From Streptomyces monashensis (lineage in GTDB: Bacteria > Actinomycetota > Actinomycetes > Streptomycetales > Streptomycetaceae), in contig NZ_MLYO01000012.1 of NCBI RefSeq assembly GCF_001866665.1, positions 124,001 to 188,000 on the forward strand: DNA of 64,000 nt. Direction: 5' to 3'. Position 1 is the stretch's first letter. Every line of letters starts with the position of its first letter. Positions 8,984 through 17,121 of this stretch are shown piece by piece. A program made the translations under genes and the position numbers. The notes beneath the pieces are model-generated. The model did no database searches and was not told the DNA's origin. It saw nothing but the letters and a program-made list of their open reading frames with translations.

Positions 8984-10350
8984 CCGTGACCCAGAAGGAC
9001 CTCAGCCGCACCGCGTACGACCACCTGTGGATGCACTTCACCCGCATGTCCTCGTACGAGAACTCCCCCGTCCCGACCATCGTCCGGGGTGAGGGCACCT
9101 ACATCTACGACGACAAGGGCAAGCGCTACCTCGACGGTCTCGCGGGTCTGTTCGTGGTCCAGGCCGGTCACGGCCGCACGGAACTCGCCGAGACCGCCTT
9201 CAAGCAGGCCCAGGAGCTCGCCTTCTTCCCGGTGTGGTCCTACGCCCACCCGAAGGCCGTGGAGCTGGCCGAGCGCCTCGCCGACTACGCGCCGGGCGAC
9301 CTGAACAAGGTCTTCTTCACCACCGGCGGCGGCGAGGCCGTCGAGACCGCCTGGAAGCTCGCCAAGCAGTACTTCAAGCTCAAGGGCAAGCCGACCAAGT
9401 ACAAGGTCATCTCCCGCGCGGTCGCCTACCACGGCACCCCGCAGGGTGCCCTGTCCATCACCGGTCTGCCCGGTCTGAAGGCCCCCTTCGAGCCGCTCGT
9501 GCCGGGCGCGCACAAGGTGCCGAACACCAACATCTACCGCGCCCCGCTCTTCGGCGACGACCCCGAGGCCTTCGGCCGCTGGGCCGCCGACCAGATAGAG
9601 CAGCAGATCCTCTTCGAGGGCCCGGACACGGTCGCCGCGGTCTTCCTGGAGCCCGTGCAGAACGCCGGCGGCTGCTTCCCGCCCCCGCCCGGCTACTTCC
9701 AGCGCGTGCGCGAGATCTGCGACCAGTACGACGTGCTGCTCGTGTCGGACGAGGTCATCTGCGCCTTCGGCCGCCTCGGCACGATGTTCGCCTGCGACAA
9801 GTTCGGCTACGTCCCGGACATGATCACCTGCGCCAAGGGCATGACCTCGGGCTACTCCCCGATCGGCGCCTGCATCATCTCCGACAAGCTCGCCGAGCCG
9901 TTCTACAAGGGCGACAACACCTTCCTGCACGGCTACACCTTCGGCGGCCACCCGGTCTCCGCGGCCGTGGGTCTCGCCAACCTCGACCTGTTCGAGCGCG
10001 AGGGCCTCAACCAGCACGTGCTCGACAACGAGGGCGCCTTCCTGCAGACCCTGCAGAAGCTGCACGACCTGCCGATCGTCGGCGACGTCCGCGGCAACGG
10101 CTTCTTCTACGGCATCGAGCTGGTGAAGGACAAGAACACCAAGGAGTCCTTCAACGAGGAGGAGACCGAGCGCGTCCTGTACGGCTTCCTCTCCAAGGCG
10201 CTGTTCGACAACGGCCTGTACTGCCGTGCCGACGACCGCGGCGACCCGGTCGTCCAGCTCGCCCCGCCGCTGATCTCCAACCAGGAGACCTTCGACGAGA
10301 TCGAGCAGATCCTGCGCGCGACGCTGACGGAGGCGTGGACGAAGCTCTGA
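8968..10350 (+). CDS. Class III pyridoxal-phosphate aminotransferase (putrescine/GABA type)
   Basis: A 460-residue fold-type I aminotransferase. The PLP lysine lies in ITCAKGMTSGYSPIGA, the ring-stacking aspartate in LLVSDEVICAFGRLG and the phosphate-binding glycine-rich turn in FFTTGGGEAVETAWK. The start at ATG 8968 overlaps the Lrp gene, which implies translational coupling; GTG 8986 is an alternative. By context it should pass the amino group of putrescine or GABA to pyruvate or 2-oxoglutarate, with the aldehyde product then oxidised by the divergent dehydrogenase. The family is assigned firmly; the substrate is inferred. Confidence 0.88.
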   Translation: MGNPITVTQKDLSRTAYDHLWMHFTRMSSYENSPVPTIVRGEGTYIYDDKGKRYLDGLAGLFVVQAGHGRTELAETAFKQAQELAFFPVWSYAHPKAVELAERLADYAPGDLNKVFFTTGGGEAVETAWKLAKQYFKLKGKPTKYKVISRAVAYHGTPQGALSITGLPGLKAPFEPLVPGAHKVPNTNIYRAPLFGDDPEAFGRWAADQIEQQILFEGPDTVAAVFLEPVQNAGGCFPPPPGYFQRVREICDQYDVLLVSDEVICAFGRLGTMFACDKFGYVPDMITCAKGMTSGYSPIGACIISDKLAEPFYKGDNTFLHGYTFGGHPVSAAVGLANLDLFEREGLNQHVLDNEGAFLQTLQKLHDLPIVGDVRGNGFFYGIELVKDKNTKESFNEEETERVLYGFLSKALFDNGLYCRADDRGDPVVQLAPPLISNQETFDEIEQILRATLTEAWTKL

Positions 10351-10380
10351 GCCCCGATCCTCTGATCAGCTGATCATCAC

Positions 10381-10426
10381 CGGCCCCGGTGCCGTCCGTT
10401 CGAGTGGGAACGGCGGCCCGGGGCCG
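10381..10426. terminator. Stem-loop after the aminotransferase gene
   Basis: A 9-bp perfect outer stem (CGGCCCCGG / CCGGGGCCG) with further pairing inside begins about 30 bp after the stop codon. It has the look of an intrinsic terminator closing the Lrp-aminotransferase operon. Confidence 0.65.
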
Positions 10427-10549
10427 TGTGCTGTCCGGCCTCCCGGCACCGGCTGCCTAGCGTGCCAGTGACCGATCGGCCCAGCCTTCGTTCCCCCGGA
10501 CGAGGGAAGAGGCAAACGGGAAAACGGATCAGAACCGAGGTGTACGCCC

Positions 10550-11290
10550 ATGGAGGCCCCACCGGACAACGACGTGCTCTGGGCGCGCTCGCTGCACTAC
10601 CGGCACCCCGACGGCTCCCCCGGGCTCGCGGGGGTCTCGCTCGCGGTGCGGGAGGGCGAGATCCTCGCCGTCACCGGCGCCCGCGGAAGCGGCAAGTCGA
10701 CCCTGCTGTCCTGCCTGGCCGGCCTGCTGCCGGCGGGCGGCGGCGAGGTCTGGTTCAACAGCGTGCCCGTGCACACCCTCGGCCCGATGGCCCGGGAACG
10801 GCTGCGCCGGGACCGCTTCGGCTGGATCGGCCCCGCCCCGGTCCTGATCCCCGAGCTGAACGCCTGGGAGAACACCGCGCTGCCCCTGATGCTGCGCGGC
10901 ACCGGCCGCCGCCGGGCCAAGGTCGCCGCGCAGGAGTGGCTGGTCCGCCTCGACGTCGGCGACAAGGCCCGCTGCCGGCCGCACCAACTCCAGCAGGCCG
11001 AACGCCAGCGCGTCGCCATCGCCCGGGCGCTGGCCACGGCTCCCACGGTCCTGTTCGCCGACGAGCCGACGGCCCCGCTGCACCGCGCGGACGGCATCCA
11101 TGTGCTGCGCACGCTCACCACGGCCGCGCGCTCGCACGGCATCACCGTCGTCCTCGCCACGACCGACCCCGACACCGGGGCCCTCGCGGACCGTACGGTC
11201 TCGCTGCTGGACGGCCGGCGCGTGCAGACCCTGTACCTGCCGGAGACCTCGCAGACGGAAGGCCGGGCCGCGTGCTCGCTCTCCGTCTGA
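10550..11290 (+). CDS. ABC transporter ATP-binding protein (LolD/MacB type)
   Basis: A 246-residue ATPase with Walker A (GARGSGKST), a Q-loop region near residue 90 and Walker B (VLFADEPTAPL). The signature motif is degenerate: LQQAERQRVAI replaces the canonical LSGGQ-type loop. It pairs with the permease gene that overlaps its 3' end by 19 bp. The pair resembles export or lipoprotein-extraction systems with FtsX-like permeases. The substrate is unknown. Confidence 0.82.
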   Translation: MEAPPDNDVLWARSLHYRHPDGSPGLAGVSLAVREGEILAVTGARGSGKSTLLSCLAGLLPAGGGEVWFNSVPVHTLGPMARERLRRDRFGWIGPAPVLIPELNAWENTALPLMLRGTGRRRAKVAAQEWLVRLDVGDKARCRPHQLQQAERQRVAIARALATAPTVLFADEPTAPLHRADGIHVLRTLTTAARSHGITVVLATTDPDTGALADRTVSLLDGRRVQTLYLPETSQTEGRAACSLSV

Positions 11291-12615
11291 CCCGCGCGGC
11301 CCGGCCCGCCGTCCAGCTGCGCCGCCTGCTGGTGGCGACGGCCACGGCGGGCACCGGCTTCCTCCTGCTGTCCTGCCTCGGCTACGCCCTGGCCCACCCG
11401 GGCTCGGCCCACGCCGCCACGCTGCGCCTGGTCTGGTGCGCGGTGCCGCTCGCCGCCACGGTGTACCTCGCACTCGCCGTCGCCCGCACGGACCCCGCCA
11501 CCAGGCCGCGCCCCGGACTGTCCGCGGCGGGCCTCGGCCCGGCCCAGCTGATGGCGGTCTCCGCCCTGACCACGGCCGTGTCCTGCACGCTGGGCTCGCT
11601 GCTCGCCCTGCTGGCCTTCCTCCACCTGCGCGGCGACCTGACGGGCCTGCCCTTCGACGGCGTGGCAGCCGGCTTCCTGGCCGCCGGCCGGCCCTTCCCG
11701 TTCCCGGCGGCCCTGACCCTGCTGACCCTGGTCCCGGTCACGGCGTCGGTGACGGTGGCGCTGTCCCTGCGCCCGCGGGACCCGCGCCCCGCCGCCCGGG
11801 GCCCGCGCAGATTCGGCCGGTTCGGGGCGTACGGCGAGGTGAGGGGCCGGGAGACGTTCGGGGCGTACGGGAGGTTCGGCGCGCGTCTGGGCCGTAAGGC
11901 CGCGGACGGCAGCACGACCGCGACGGCACCCGGCACGGACGGGAGCGGCACCGGCCCGGAAGCGAGCGGCGAACCCGGTGCCGAGCTCCCGGCCCCGGAC
12001 CCGGCCCCCGCGCCGGACTCCGCGTGGCCCGACGGCACTCCCCAGCCTCCCCAGGGCTCCCCCGCCGGCCTGCCCTGGGGCATCACCCTCGTCACCGCCG
12101 GCCTCACGGTGCACGCCTACGCCCCCCGCCAGGACCTCGCCGTCCTCGGCGGCTGGCTCCTCATCGCCACCGGTCTCGTCCTCGCCGCCCCCGGCCTCAC
12201 CCACCTGTGCGGCCTGCTCCTGCAGTGCACCCGCCCCGGGGCCCTCCGGCTCCTCTCCGGCCGGGTGCTCATGTCGGAGGCCACCCGGATCGGCCGCCCC
12301 CTGGGCGTCGTCTGCGCGGTCCTGTCCGCCGGGTACGCCATGACGTCGCTGTACGCCGGCTCGGCGGCGGCGTTCGGCCCCCTGGCCACCCTCGGCGCGC
12401 TGCTCGTCACCGGCTGCACGATCGCCACCCTGCTCACCGCGGCCGTGGAGACCCGCCAGTGCCGGGCCGACACGACCGCCGCGCTGCTGCGGCTCGGCGC
12501 GCCGCCCTCGATGCTGCGCGTGGCCGCGGCCCTGCGCGCGGCGGCCCTGCTGACCCTGTTCGGCCCGCTCACCCTCGCCGTGGCCGCCCTGGCGGCGCTG
12601 CCCGTGGGCCGCTGA
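11272..12615 (+). CDS. ABC transporter permease, FtsX/MacB-like
   Basis: The start is GTG 11272, preceded by GGAAGG within the end of the ATPase gene. The 447-residue product has about eight hydrophobic segments: four before and four after a central, poorly conserved hydrophilic stretch (about residues 165-265) rich in Gly, Pro, Ala and Thr. That linker contains a short tandem echo (RFGRFGAYGEVRG, then FGAYGRFGARLG). It forms a transporter with the upstream ATPase. The long low-complexity insertion is unusual and may be cytoplasmic. Confidence 0.72.
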   Translation: MLALRLTRAARPAVQLRRLLVATATAGTGFLLLSCLGYALAHPGSAHAATLRLVWCAVPLAATVYLALAVARTDPATRPRPGLSAAGLGPAQLMAVSALTTAVSCTLGSLLALLAFLHLRGDLTGLPFDGVAAGFLAAGRPFPFPAALTLLTLVPVTASVTVALSLRPRDPRPAARGPRRFGRFGAYGEVRGRETFGAYGRFGARLGRKAADGSTTATAPGTDGSGTGPEASGEPGAELPAPDPAPAPDSAWPDGTPQPPQGSPAGLPWGITLVTAGLTVHAYAPRQDLAVLGGWLLIATGLVLAAPGLTHLCGLLLQCTRPGALRLLSGRVLMSEATRIGRPLGVVCAVLSAGYAMTSLYAGSAAAFGPLATLGALLVTGCTIATLLTAAVETRQCRADTTAALLRLGAPPSMLRVAAALRAAALLTLFGPLTLAVAALAALPVGR

Positions 12616-12760
12616 GAAGCGGTGCGGAGAAGCGGCTGCGAGGACCGCCGGGAAGATCCGCCGGAAGACTTCCGCAATCGCCGATGAGTTCGAGCCGGCC
12701 CTCCGGTCTATCCCCTCGAACACGCTGACCCCAGCGCGCACACCACGGGAGAGAGACCCC

Positions 12761-13168
12761 ATGTACCAGCAGATGATCTTCGTGAACCTGCCCGTGAACG
12801 ACCTCGACGCCTCGAAGAGGTTCTTCACCGAGCTGGGCTACTCGATCAACGCCCAGTTCAGCGACGAGAAGGCGGCCTCCGTGGTGATCAGCGACACCAT
12901 CGTCGCGATGCTGCTCACCAAGCCGTTCTACGCGACCTTCACCGACAAGGAGATCGCCGACGCCACGAAGACCAGCGAGGTGCTGGTCTGCCTGAGCGCG
13001 GAGAGCCGCGCGAAGGTCGACGAGCTGGTCGACAAGGCGATCGCGGCGGGCGCCACGGAGACCGGCCCGACCCAGGACCAGGGCTTCATGTACGGCCGGG
13101 CCTTCGACGACCTCGACGGCCACACCTGGGAGGTCATCTGGATGGACCCGGCGGTGGTCGAGGGCTGA
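12761..13168 (+). CDS. VOC (glyoxalase/bleomycin resistance) family protein
   Basis: A 135-residue protein with the paired beta-alpha-beta-beta-beta modules of the vicinal oxygen chelate superfamily (start QMIFVNLPVNDLDASKRFF; end FDDLDGHTWEVIWMDP). It has a good ribosome-binding site (GGGAGAGAG) before ATG 12761. Members bind metal-dependent small-molecule substrates or antibiotics; this one resembles the common uncharacterised group annotated as glyoxalase. It is monocistronic between unrelated genes. Confidence 0.83.
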   Translation: MYQQMIFVNLPVNDLDASKRFFTELGYSINAQFSDEKAASVVISDTIVAMLLTKPFYATFTDKEIADATKTSEVLVCLSAESRAKVDELVDKAIAAGATETGPTQDQGFMYGRAFDDLDGHTWEVIWMDPAVVEG

Positions 13169-13208
13169 GCCCGCTCCGGCCGGTCGTAGGGGTGCCTAGC
13201 ATGGGCGG

Positions 13209-14333
13209 GTGGATCCGACACCCGCCCAGCCGCTGCGGGGTGCCCGCAGTCGGGACATCGAGTCCCTCGCCGAGTTCGACGAGGTCGTCGCCGAGCAGGG
13301 CACCCTCGCCCGGTACCGCGTCCAGGCCGTCGACCTGACCGGCCGTACGGACGTCCTGCTGACCCTCGACGCCACCGGCGCCATCTTCCTCGGCTGTGCG
13401 CTGGCCCCCGAGGCCGCCGCCCGGGTCCGGTCGGCCGGGGCCCTGGTCTTCCCGCCCGTCCCCGGCCTGCCCTTCGACCCGTACCGCGCCTTCACGTACA
13501 CGCCCGACGAGCTGTTCGAGTCGCTGGAGGAGGGCTACGAGGCGACGCCGGACGCGCGCGCCTACGCCTGGTACCGGCGCACGAAGGCCGACGGCGACGT
13601 GTTCGCCTCGATGCTGCGCGCGATCCACGACGACGCCGTGTCCGACGCGATGGACGAACTCCTCGCCGGCGCACGGGTGGTGGGCGTCATGGGCGGCCAC
13701 GCGACGGGGCGGGGCACGGCCGGGTACGCGGGGGCCGCGCGGCTGGGCCGGGAGCTGGCCCGGTCCGGGTTCACCGTGGCGACCGGGGGCGGGCCGGGGT
13801 CGATGGAGGCGGCGAACCTCGGCGCGTACGCGGCCCCCTTCGCGGACACGATGCTGGACGAGGCGCTCCGACTCCTCGCCGCGGTCCCCTCGTTCCGGCC
13901 GTCCGTCACCGACTGGGCCCGCACCGCCTTCGAGGTGCGGGCCCGCTGGCCGAAGGGGGGCGCCTCGGTCGGCATCCCCACCTGGTTCTACGGCCATGAG
14001 CCGCCGGGCGCCTTCGCCTCGGACATCGCGAAGTACTTCGCCAACGCCACCCGGGAGGACGGTCTGCTGGCCCGCTCCACCGCCGGGGTGGTCTTCCTGC
14101 CGGGTGCCGCCGGGACCGTACAGGAGATCTTCGACAACGCGACGCCGAACTACTACGAGTCGCGCGGCGGACCCACGCCCATGGTGCTGGTCGACGAGGG
14201 CCACTGGACACGGGAGTTGCCCGCCTGGCCACTGTTGCGCTCGCTCGCAGCGGGCCGGTCGATGGAGTCCCGTATCGCCCTCGTTGACCGGATCGAGCAG
14301 GCCCCGGAGGCGATCAAACGTCTCGGTGCTTAA
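13209..14333 (+). CDS. LOG family (Rossmann-fold nucleotide-binding) protein
   Basis: A 374-residue protein with a C-terminal lysine-decarboxylase-like/LOG domain: GGGPGSMEAAN provides the nucleotide-binding loop and LPGAAGTVQEIFD the second conserved motif. The N-terminal 140 residues are an extension not found in the short cytokinin-activating LOG enzymes. The start GTG 13209 has no Shine-Dalgarno, and a TAGCAT element lies just upstream, so a leaderless or near-leaderless mRNA is possible. Enzyme activity could be nucleotide 5'-monophosphate nucleosidase; the substrate is not evident. Confidence 0.78.
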   Translation: MDPTPAQPLRGARSRDIESLAEFDEVVAEQGTLARYRVQAVDLTGRTDVLLTLDATGAIFLGCALAPEAAARVRSAGALVFPPVPGLPFDPYRAFTYTPDELFESLEEGYEATPDARAYAWYRRTKADGDVFASMLRAIHDDAVSDAMDELLAGARVVGVMGGHATGRGTAGYAGAARLGRELARSGFTVATGGGPGSMEAANLGAYAAPFADTMLDEALRLLAAVPSFRPSVTDWARTAFEVRARWPKGGASVGIPTWFYGHEPPGAFASDIAKYFANATREDGLLARSTAGVVFLPGAAGTVQEIFDNATPNYYESRGGPTPMVLVDEGHWTRELPAWPLLRSLAAGRSMESRIALVDRIEQAPEAIKRLGA

Positions 14334-14345
14334 TAAGCAGGTAAA

Positions 14346-14361
14346 GTCAACTGTTGTTGAC
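14346..14361. promoter_or_regulatory. Inverted repeat upstream of the surface-protein promoter
   Basis: GTCAAC-TGTT-GTTGAC is a perfect 6-bp inverted repeat placed just before the -35 box of the promoter at 14372. It has the size and position of an operator. Confidence 0.4.
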
Positions 14362-14371
14362 GGCATATTCA

Positions 14372-14399
14372 TTGACACTGCTTACGGAGCGCTTATAGA
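14372..14399 (+). promoter_or_regulatory. Consensus-like housekeeping promoter
   Basis: TTGACA at 14372-14377 and TATAGA at 14394-14399 are separated by 16 bp in an AT-rich patch. This is close to the vegetative sigma consensus and much stronger than most promoters in the window. It points at the surface-protein gene starting at 14496, leaving a leader of about 90 nt. Confidence 0.65.
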
Positions 14400-14495
14400 C
14401 CTGTGAGCCTCCTGGGGGTGCTGGGGCGTCTCCCTCATCCGTCGCCGCAACTCCCCCTCAGCCCCCCGCAGTTGTGCACTCTGTAAAGGACAAAC

Positions 14496-15191
14496 GTGTC
14501 CATATCCCGCCGCAGCGCACGCCGTTCCGTGCGCATCCTGGGTGTTGCCTCCGCCTCTGCCGCCGTGGTCCTGGGCCTGGCCAGCACCGCGTCCGCGTGC
14601 ACCATCAGTGAGTTCAAGGCCGAAGCCAAGTGCGACGGCGCCAAGGGTGTCATCGTCGTGACCGACACCGACGGCTCCGGTACCCCCGCCACCATCACCG
14701 TGTTCCGCACGAACAGCGGCGGGGTCGAGAAGCAGGTCGGCGAGCAGCCGGTCAAGGGCTCCGCCCAGGGCACCGAGGTCACCTTCCAGGAGAACTGGCA
14801 GCCGAACGCGACGTACCGCGTCCACGTCACGGCCGTCCCCTACGTCGACCAGGACATCACGCCTGCGCTGAGCACCCCGTCCACCGCCTGCAAGGGCGGG
14901 AGCGCCACCCCGACCGCGCCGGCCTCCACGACGCCGAAGCCGTCGCCGTCGGAGTCCACCCCGGCCCAGTCGGCGTCCCCGACCCCGTCGGGCTCCGCCT
15001 CCAGCTCCGCCCCGGCGAGCGCGGGCCCGAGCAACGCGCCGTCCCCGGCCGCCGGCAGCTCGAACCTCGCCGAGACCGGTGCGAACTCCGACACCCCCCT
15101 GATCGCCGGAGTCGCGGGCGCGCTGGTCGTCGTCGGCGGCGGCGCGGTCTGGTTCGGCATGCGCCGTCGCGGAGCGCGCGGCAACGGCTGA
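14496..15191 (+). CDS. Cell-wall-anchored protein with LAETG sorting signal
   Basis: The 231-residue product has a Sec signal peptide (residues 1 to about 33), a compact beta-rich domain with one Cys pair (residues 34-130), a Ser/Pro/Thr/Ala-rich stalk (about 135-185), then LAETG, a hydrophobic helix and a basic tail ([10 protein letters not shown]). That layout is a substrate of class E sortase, the type used for long chaplins in Streptomyces. AAAGGA precedes GTG 14496. It is driven by a strong promoter, so it may be an abundant surface protein. Its binding partner is unknown. Confidence 0.85.
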   Translation: MSISRRSARRSVRILGVASASAAVVLGLASTASACTISEFKAEAKCDGAKGVIVVTDTDGSGTPATITVFRTNSGGVEKQVGEQPVKGSAQGTEVTFQENWQPNATYRVHVTAVPYVDQDITPALSTPSTACKGGSATPTAPASTTPKPSPSESTPAQSASPTPSGSASSSAPASAGPSNAPSPAAGSSNLAETGANSDTPLIAGVAGALVVVGGGAVWFGMRRRGARGNG

Positions 15192-15208
15192 CACCTCACG
15201 CGTACGCC

Positions 15209-15249
15209 ACCGCGGCCCGTCCCCCGATCCCGGGGGGACGGGCCGCGGT
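15209..15249. terminator. Bidirectional terminator between convergent genes
   Basis: A 17-bp perfect stem with a 7-nt loop sits between the stop codons of the convergent LAETG gene and the mycothiol-dependent enzyme gene. Confidence 0.88.
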
Positions 15250-15255
15250 CGTGTG

Positions 15256-16053
15256 TCAGCCGAAGGTGGCGTGCTTGCGCCAGAACTCCAGCACCTCACG
15301 CTCGCCGTGGACCTCGAGACCGGGTGCGTCCAGCGGCAGCCGGTTGTAGAAGGCGAGCAGCACGGAGGCGAGCGGGCCGCGCAGGGCGACCGTGGCCTTC
15401 TCGTGCCCGCGCCGCCACCCGAGTCCGTTCTCGCCCAGCTCGATCAGCCACTCGGCGTTCAGGTCCGGGGCGGCGTCGGTGGCGTGCAGATGGATACTGC
15501 GGGCGGGCCCGCGCAGCTCGTCGGCCCACTCGCGTGCCCCGGAGCGCTGCACCCACTCCGCGATCTGCAGCCATTCGTCCAGCGCGTCGGCGGCGACGTC
15601 GGGCGCGACGTCGTAGGGCGCGCCGACGGTGAGCGCGGCGTCCGCGCGGTGGACGGTGATCTCGTTCGTCATCCGACGGGCCCAGAACCCGCTGGTGGCC
15701 ATGCCCATCCAGGACCACACCTTGGCCTCGGGACCGGCCTCGCGCAGCGCCCCGACGATCATCTCGCCGGTCTCCGCGAGCCAGGCGTCGAGCGCCGCCG
15801 CGTCGCCCTCGGCCTCCGGTCCGCCGCCGAGCGGCACCTGCTCGCGCGGGAGCATCTCCTGGGCCCGGGCCCGGACCAGCGTGGCCGCCCAGCGCAGGGC
15901 GCCGCCCATGTGCCGTGCGAGCTGTTCCAGCGTCCACTCGGGGCAGGTCGGCACGGTGGCCGACAGATCGGCTCCCGAGGTCACCAGGGCCCTGAACTGG
16001 CCCATCTGGCGGGCGATTTCGTCACAGTATCGGTCATGCGCGAGCAACGTCAT
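15256..16053 (-). CDS. Maleylpyruvate isomerase-family, mycothiol-dependent enzyme
   Basis: The start at ATG 16053 gives 265 residues. The N-terminal half is an MDMPI_N/DinB-like four-helix metal-binding domain (CPEWTLEQLARHMGGALRWA, with metal-ligand histidines at the helix end and in EITVHRADA). The C-terminal domain is the MDMPI_C/SCP2-like fold. Such proteins use mycothiol or act as metal-dependent thiol transferases. A TAGGGT element 8 bp before the start suggests a leaderless transcript. The substrate is unknown. Confidence 0.8.
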   Translation of the reverse strand: MTLLAHDRYCDEIARQMGQFRALVTSGADLSATVPTCPEWTLEQLARHMGGALRWAATLVRARAQEMLPREQVPLGGGPEAEGDAAALDAWLAETGEMIVGALREAGPEAKVWSWMGMATSGFWARRMTNEITVHRADAALTVGAPYDVAPDVAADALDEWLQIAEWVQRSGAREWADELRGPARSIHLHATDAAPDLNAEWLIELGENGLGWRRGHEKATVALRGPLASVLLAFYNRLPLDAPGLEVHGEREVLEFWRKHATFG

Positions 16054-16078
16054 GCCCCACACCCTAGGGCGGGAACGA

Positions 16079-17101
16079 TCAGTCGAGCACGACGATTTCG
16101 GCCGCGTCGAACTCCACGCCGACCGCGTCCCCGACCTCCGGCGCCTCCCGCAGCCCGCACGCGGCCTCCAGGCGCGGCTGCCCGTCCCCCGGCCGGAGGT
16201 GGACGGCCACATGCGTGCCCTTGAAGGTGCGGGCGGTCACCGTGCACGGCAGGCCCGCGTCGGCCGCCACGAGCCGTACGCCGGCGGGCCGGACCAGCAC
16301 ACTGCGCGCGCCCTGCGGGGAGCCCTCGGGCACCGGGAGCTTGCCCCACGGGCTGTCGGCGGCCGTACCGGCGACGGTCGCCTCGGCCACGTTGTCGAAG
16401 CCGAGGAAGCGGGCCACGAACGCGTCGGCGGGCCGCTGCCAGACCTCAAGGGGCGTACCGGTCTGGGCGATCCGCCCGTCGCGCATCACCACCACGCGGT
16501 CGGCCAGCGCGAACGCCTCGCCCTGGTCGTGGGTCACGGCGAGTACGGTCGTCCCCAACCGGCCGAACATTTCCCGCAGTTCGACCACCAGGCGCTCACG
16601 CAGCGAGCGGTCGAGCTGGCCGAGCGGCTCGTCCAGCATCAGCAGCCGGGGCCGGGGCGCGAGCGCGCGGGCGAGGGCCACGCGCTGCTGCTCGCCGCCG
16701 GACAGGGAGGCCACGGCCCGCCGCGCCGCCCCGGGCAGTCCGACCAGTTCCAGCAACTGCGCGACCTCGGCGTCCCGTTCGCCCTTGCCGACGCCGCGCA
16801 CGCGCGGCCCGAAGGCGACGTTCGCGCCGACGTCCCGCTGCGGAAAGAGCTGGTGGTCCTGGAACATCAGGCCGACGCCGCGCTTGTGCGCGGGGACGCC
16901 CGTCCGGTCGCGGCCGTCGAGCAGGATCCGTCCGCCGGACAGGGGCTGGAGCCCGGCGACCGCCCGCAGCAGCGTGGACTTGCCGCTGCCGCTGGGCCCG
17001 AGCACGCACACCACCTCGTGCTCGGCGACATCGAGGTCGACCGCGTCGAGCACCGCCCGCCCGCCGAAGCGCACGGTCGCGGCATCGAGGCTGAGCAGCA
17101 T
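16079..17101 (-). CDS. ABC transporter ATP-binding protein, thiamine uptake
   Basis: A 340-residue importer ATPase with Walker A (GPSGSGKST), signature LSGGEQQRVALARAL, Walker B (RLLMLDEPLGQLD), H-loop (LAVTHDQGEAFALAD) and a C-terminal TOBE-like domain. It is the last gene of a binding-protein/permease/ATPase operon that starts behind a TPP riboswitch, so it should energise uptake of thiamine or a phosphate ester. The E. coli counterpart is ThiQ; this protein is longer owing to the TOBE domain. It begins 20 bp after the permease gene ends. Confidence 0.83.
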   Translation of the reverse strand: MLLSLDAATVRFGGRAVLDAVDLDVAEHEVVCVLGPSGSGKSTLLRAVAGLQPLSGGRILLDGRDRTGVPAHKRGVGLMFQDHQLFPQRDVGANVAFGPRVRGVGKGERDAEVAQLLELVGLPGAARRAVASLSGGEQQRVALARALAPRPRLLMLDEPLGQLDRSLRERLVVELREMFGRLGTTVLAVTHDQGEAFALADRVVVMRDGRIAQTGTPLEVWQRPADAFVARFLGFDNVAEATVAGTAADSPWGKLPVPEGSPQGARSVLVRPAGVRLVAADAGLPCTVTARTFKGTHVAVHLRPGDGQPRLEAACGLREAPEVGDAVGVEFDAAEIVVLD

Positions 17102-17121
17102 CAGAACTCCCCCGTCGGCAT

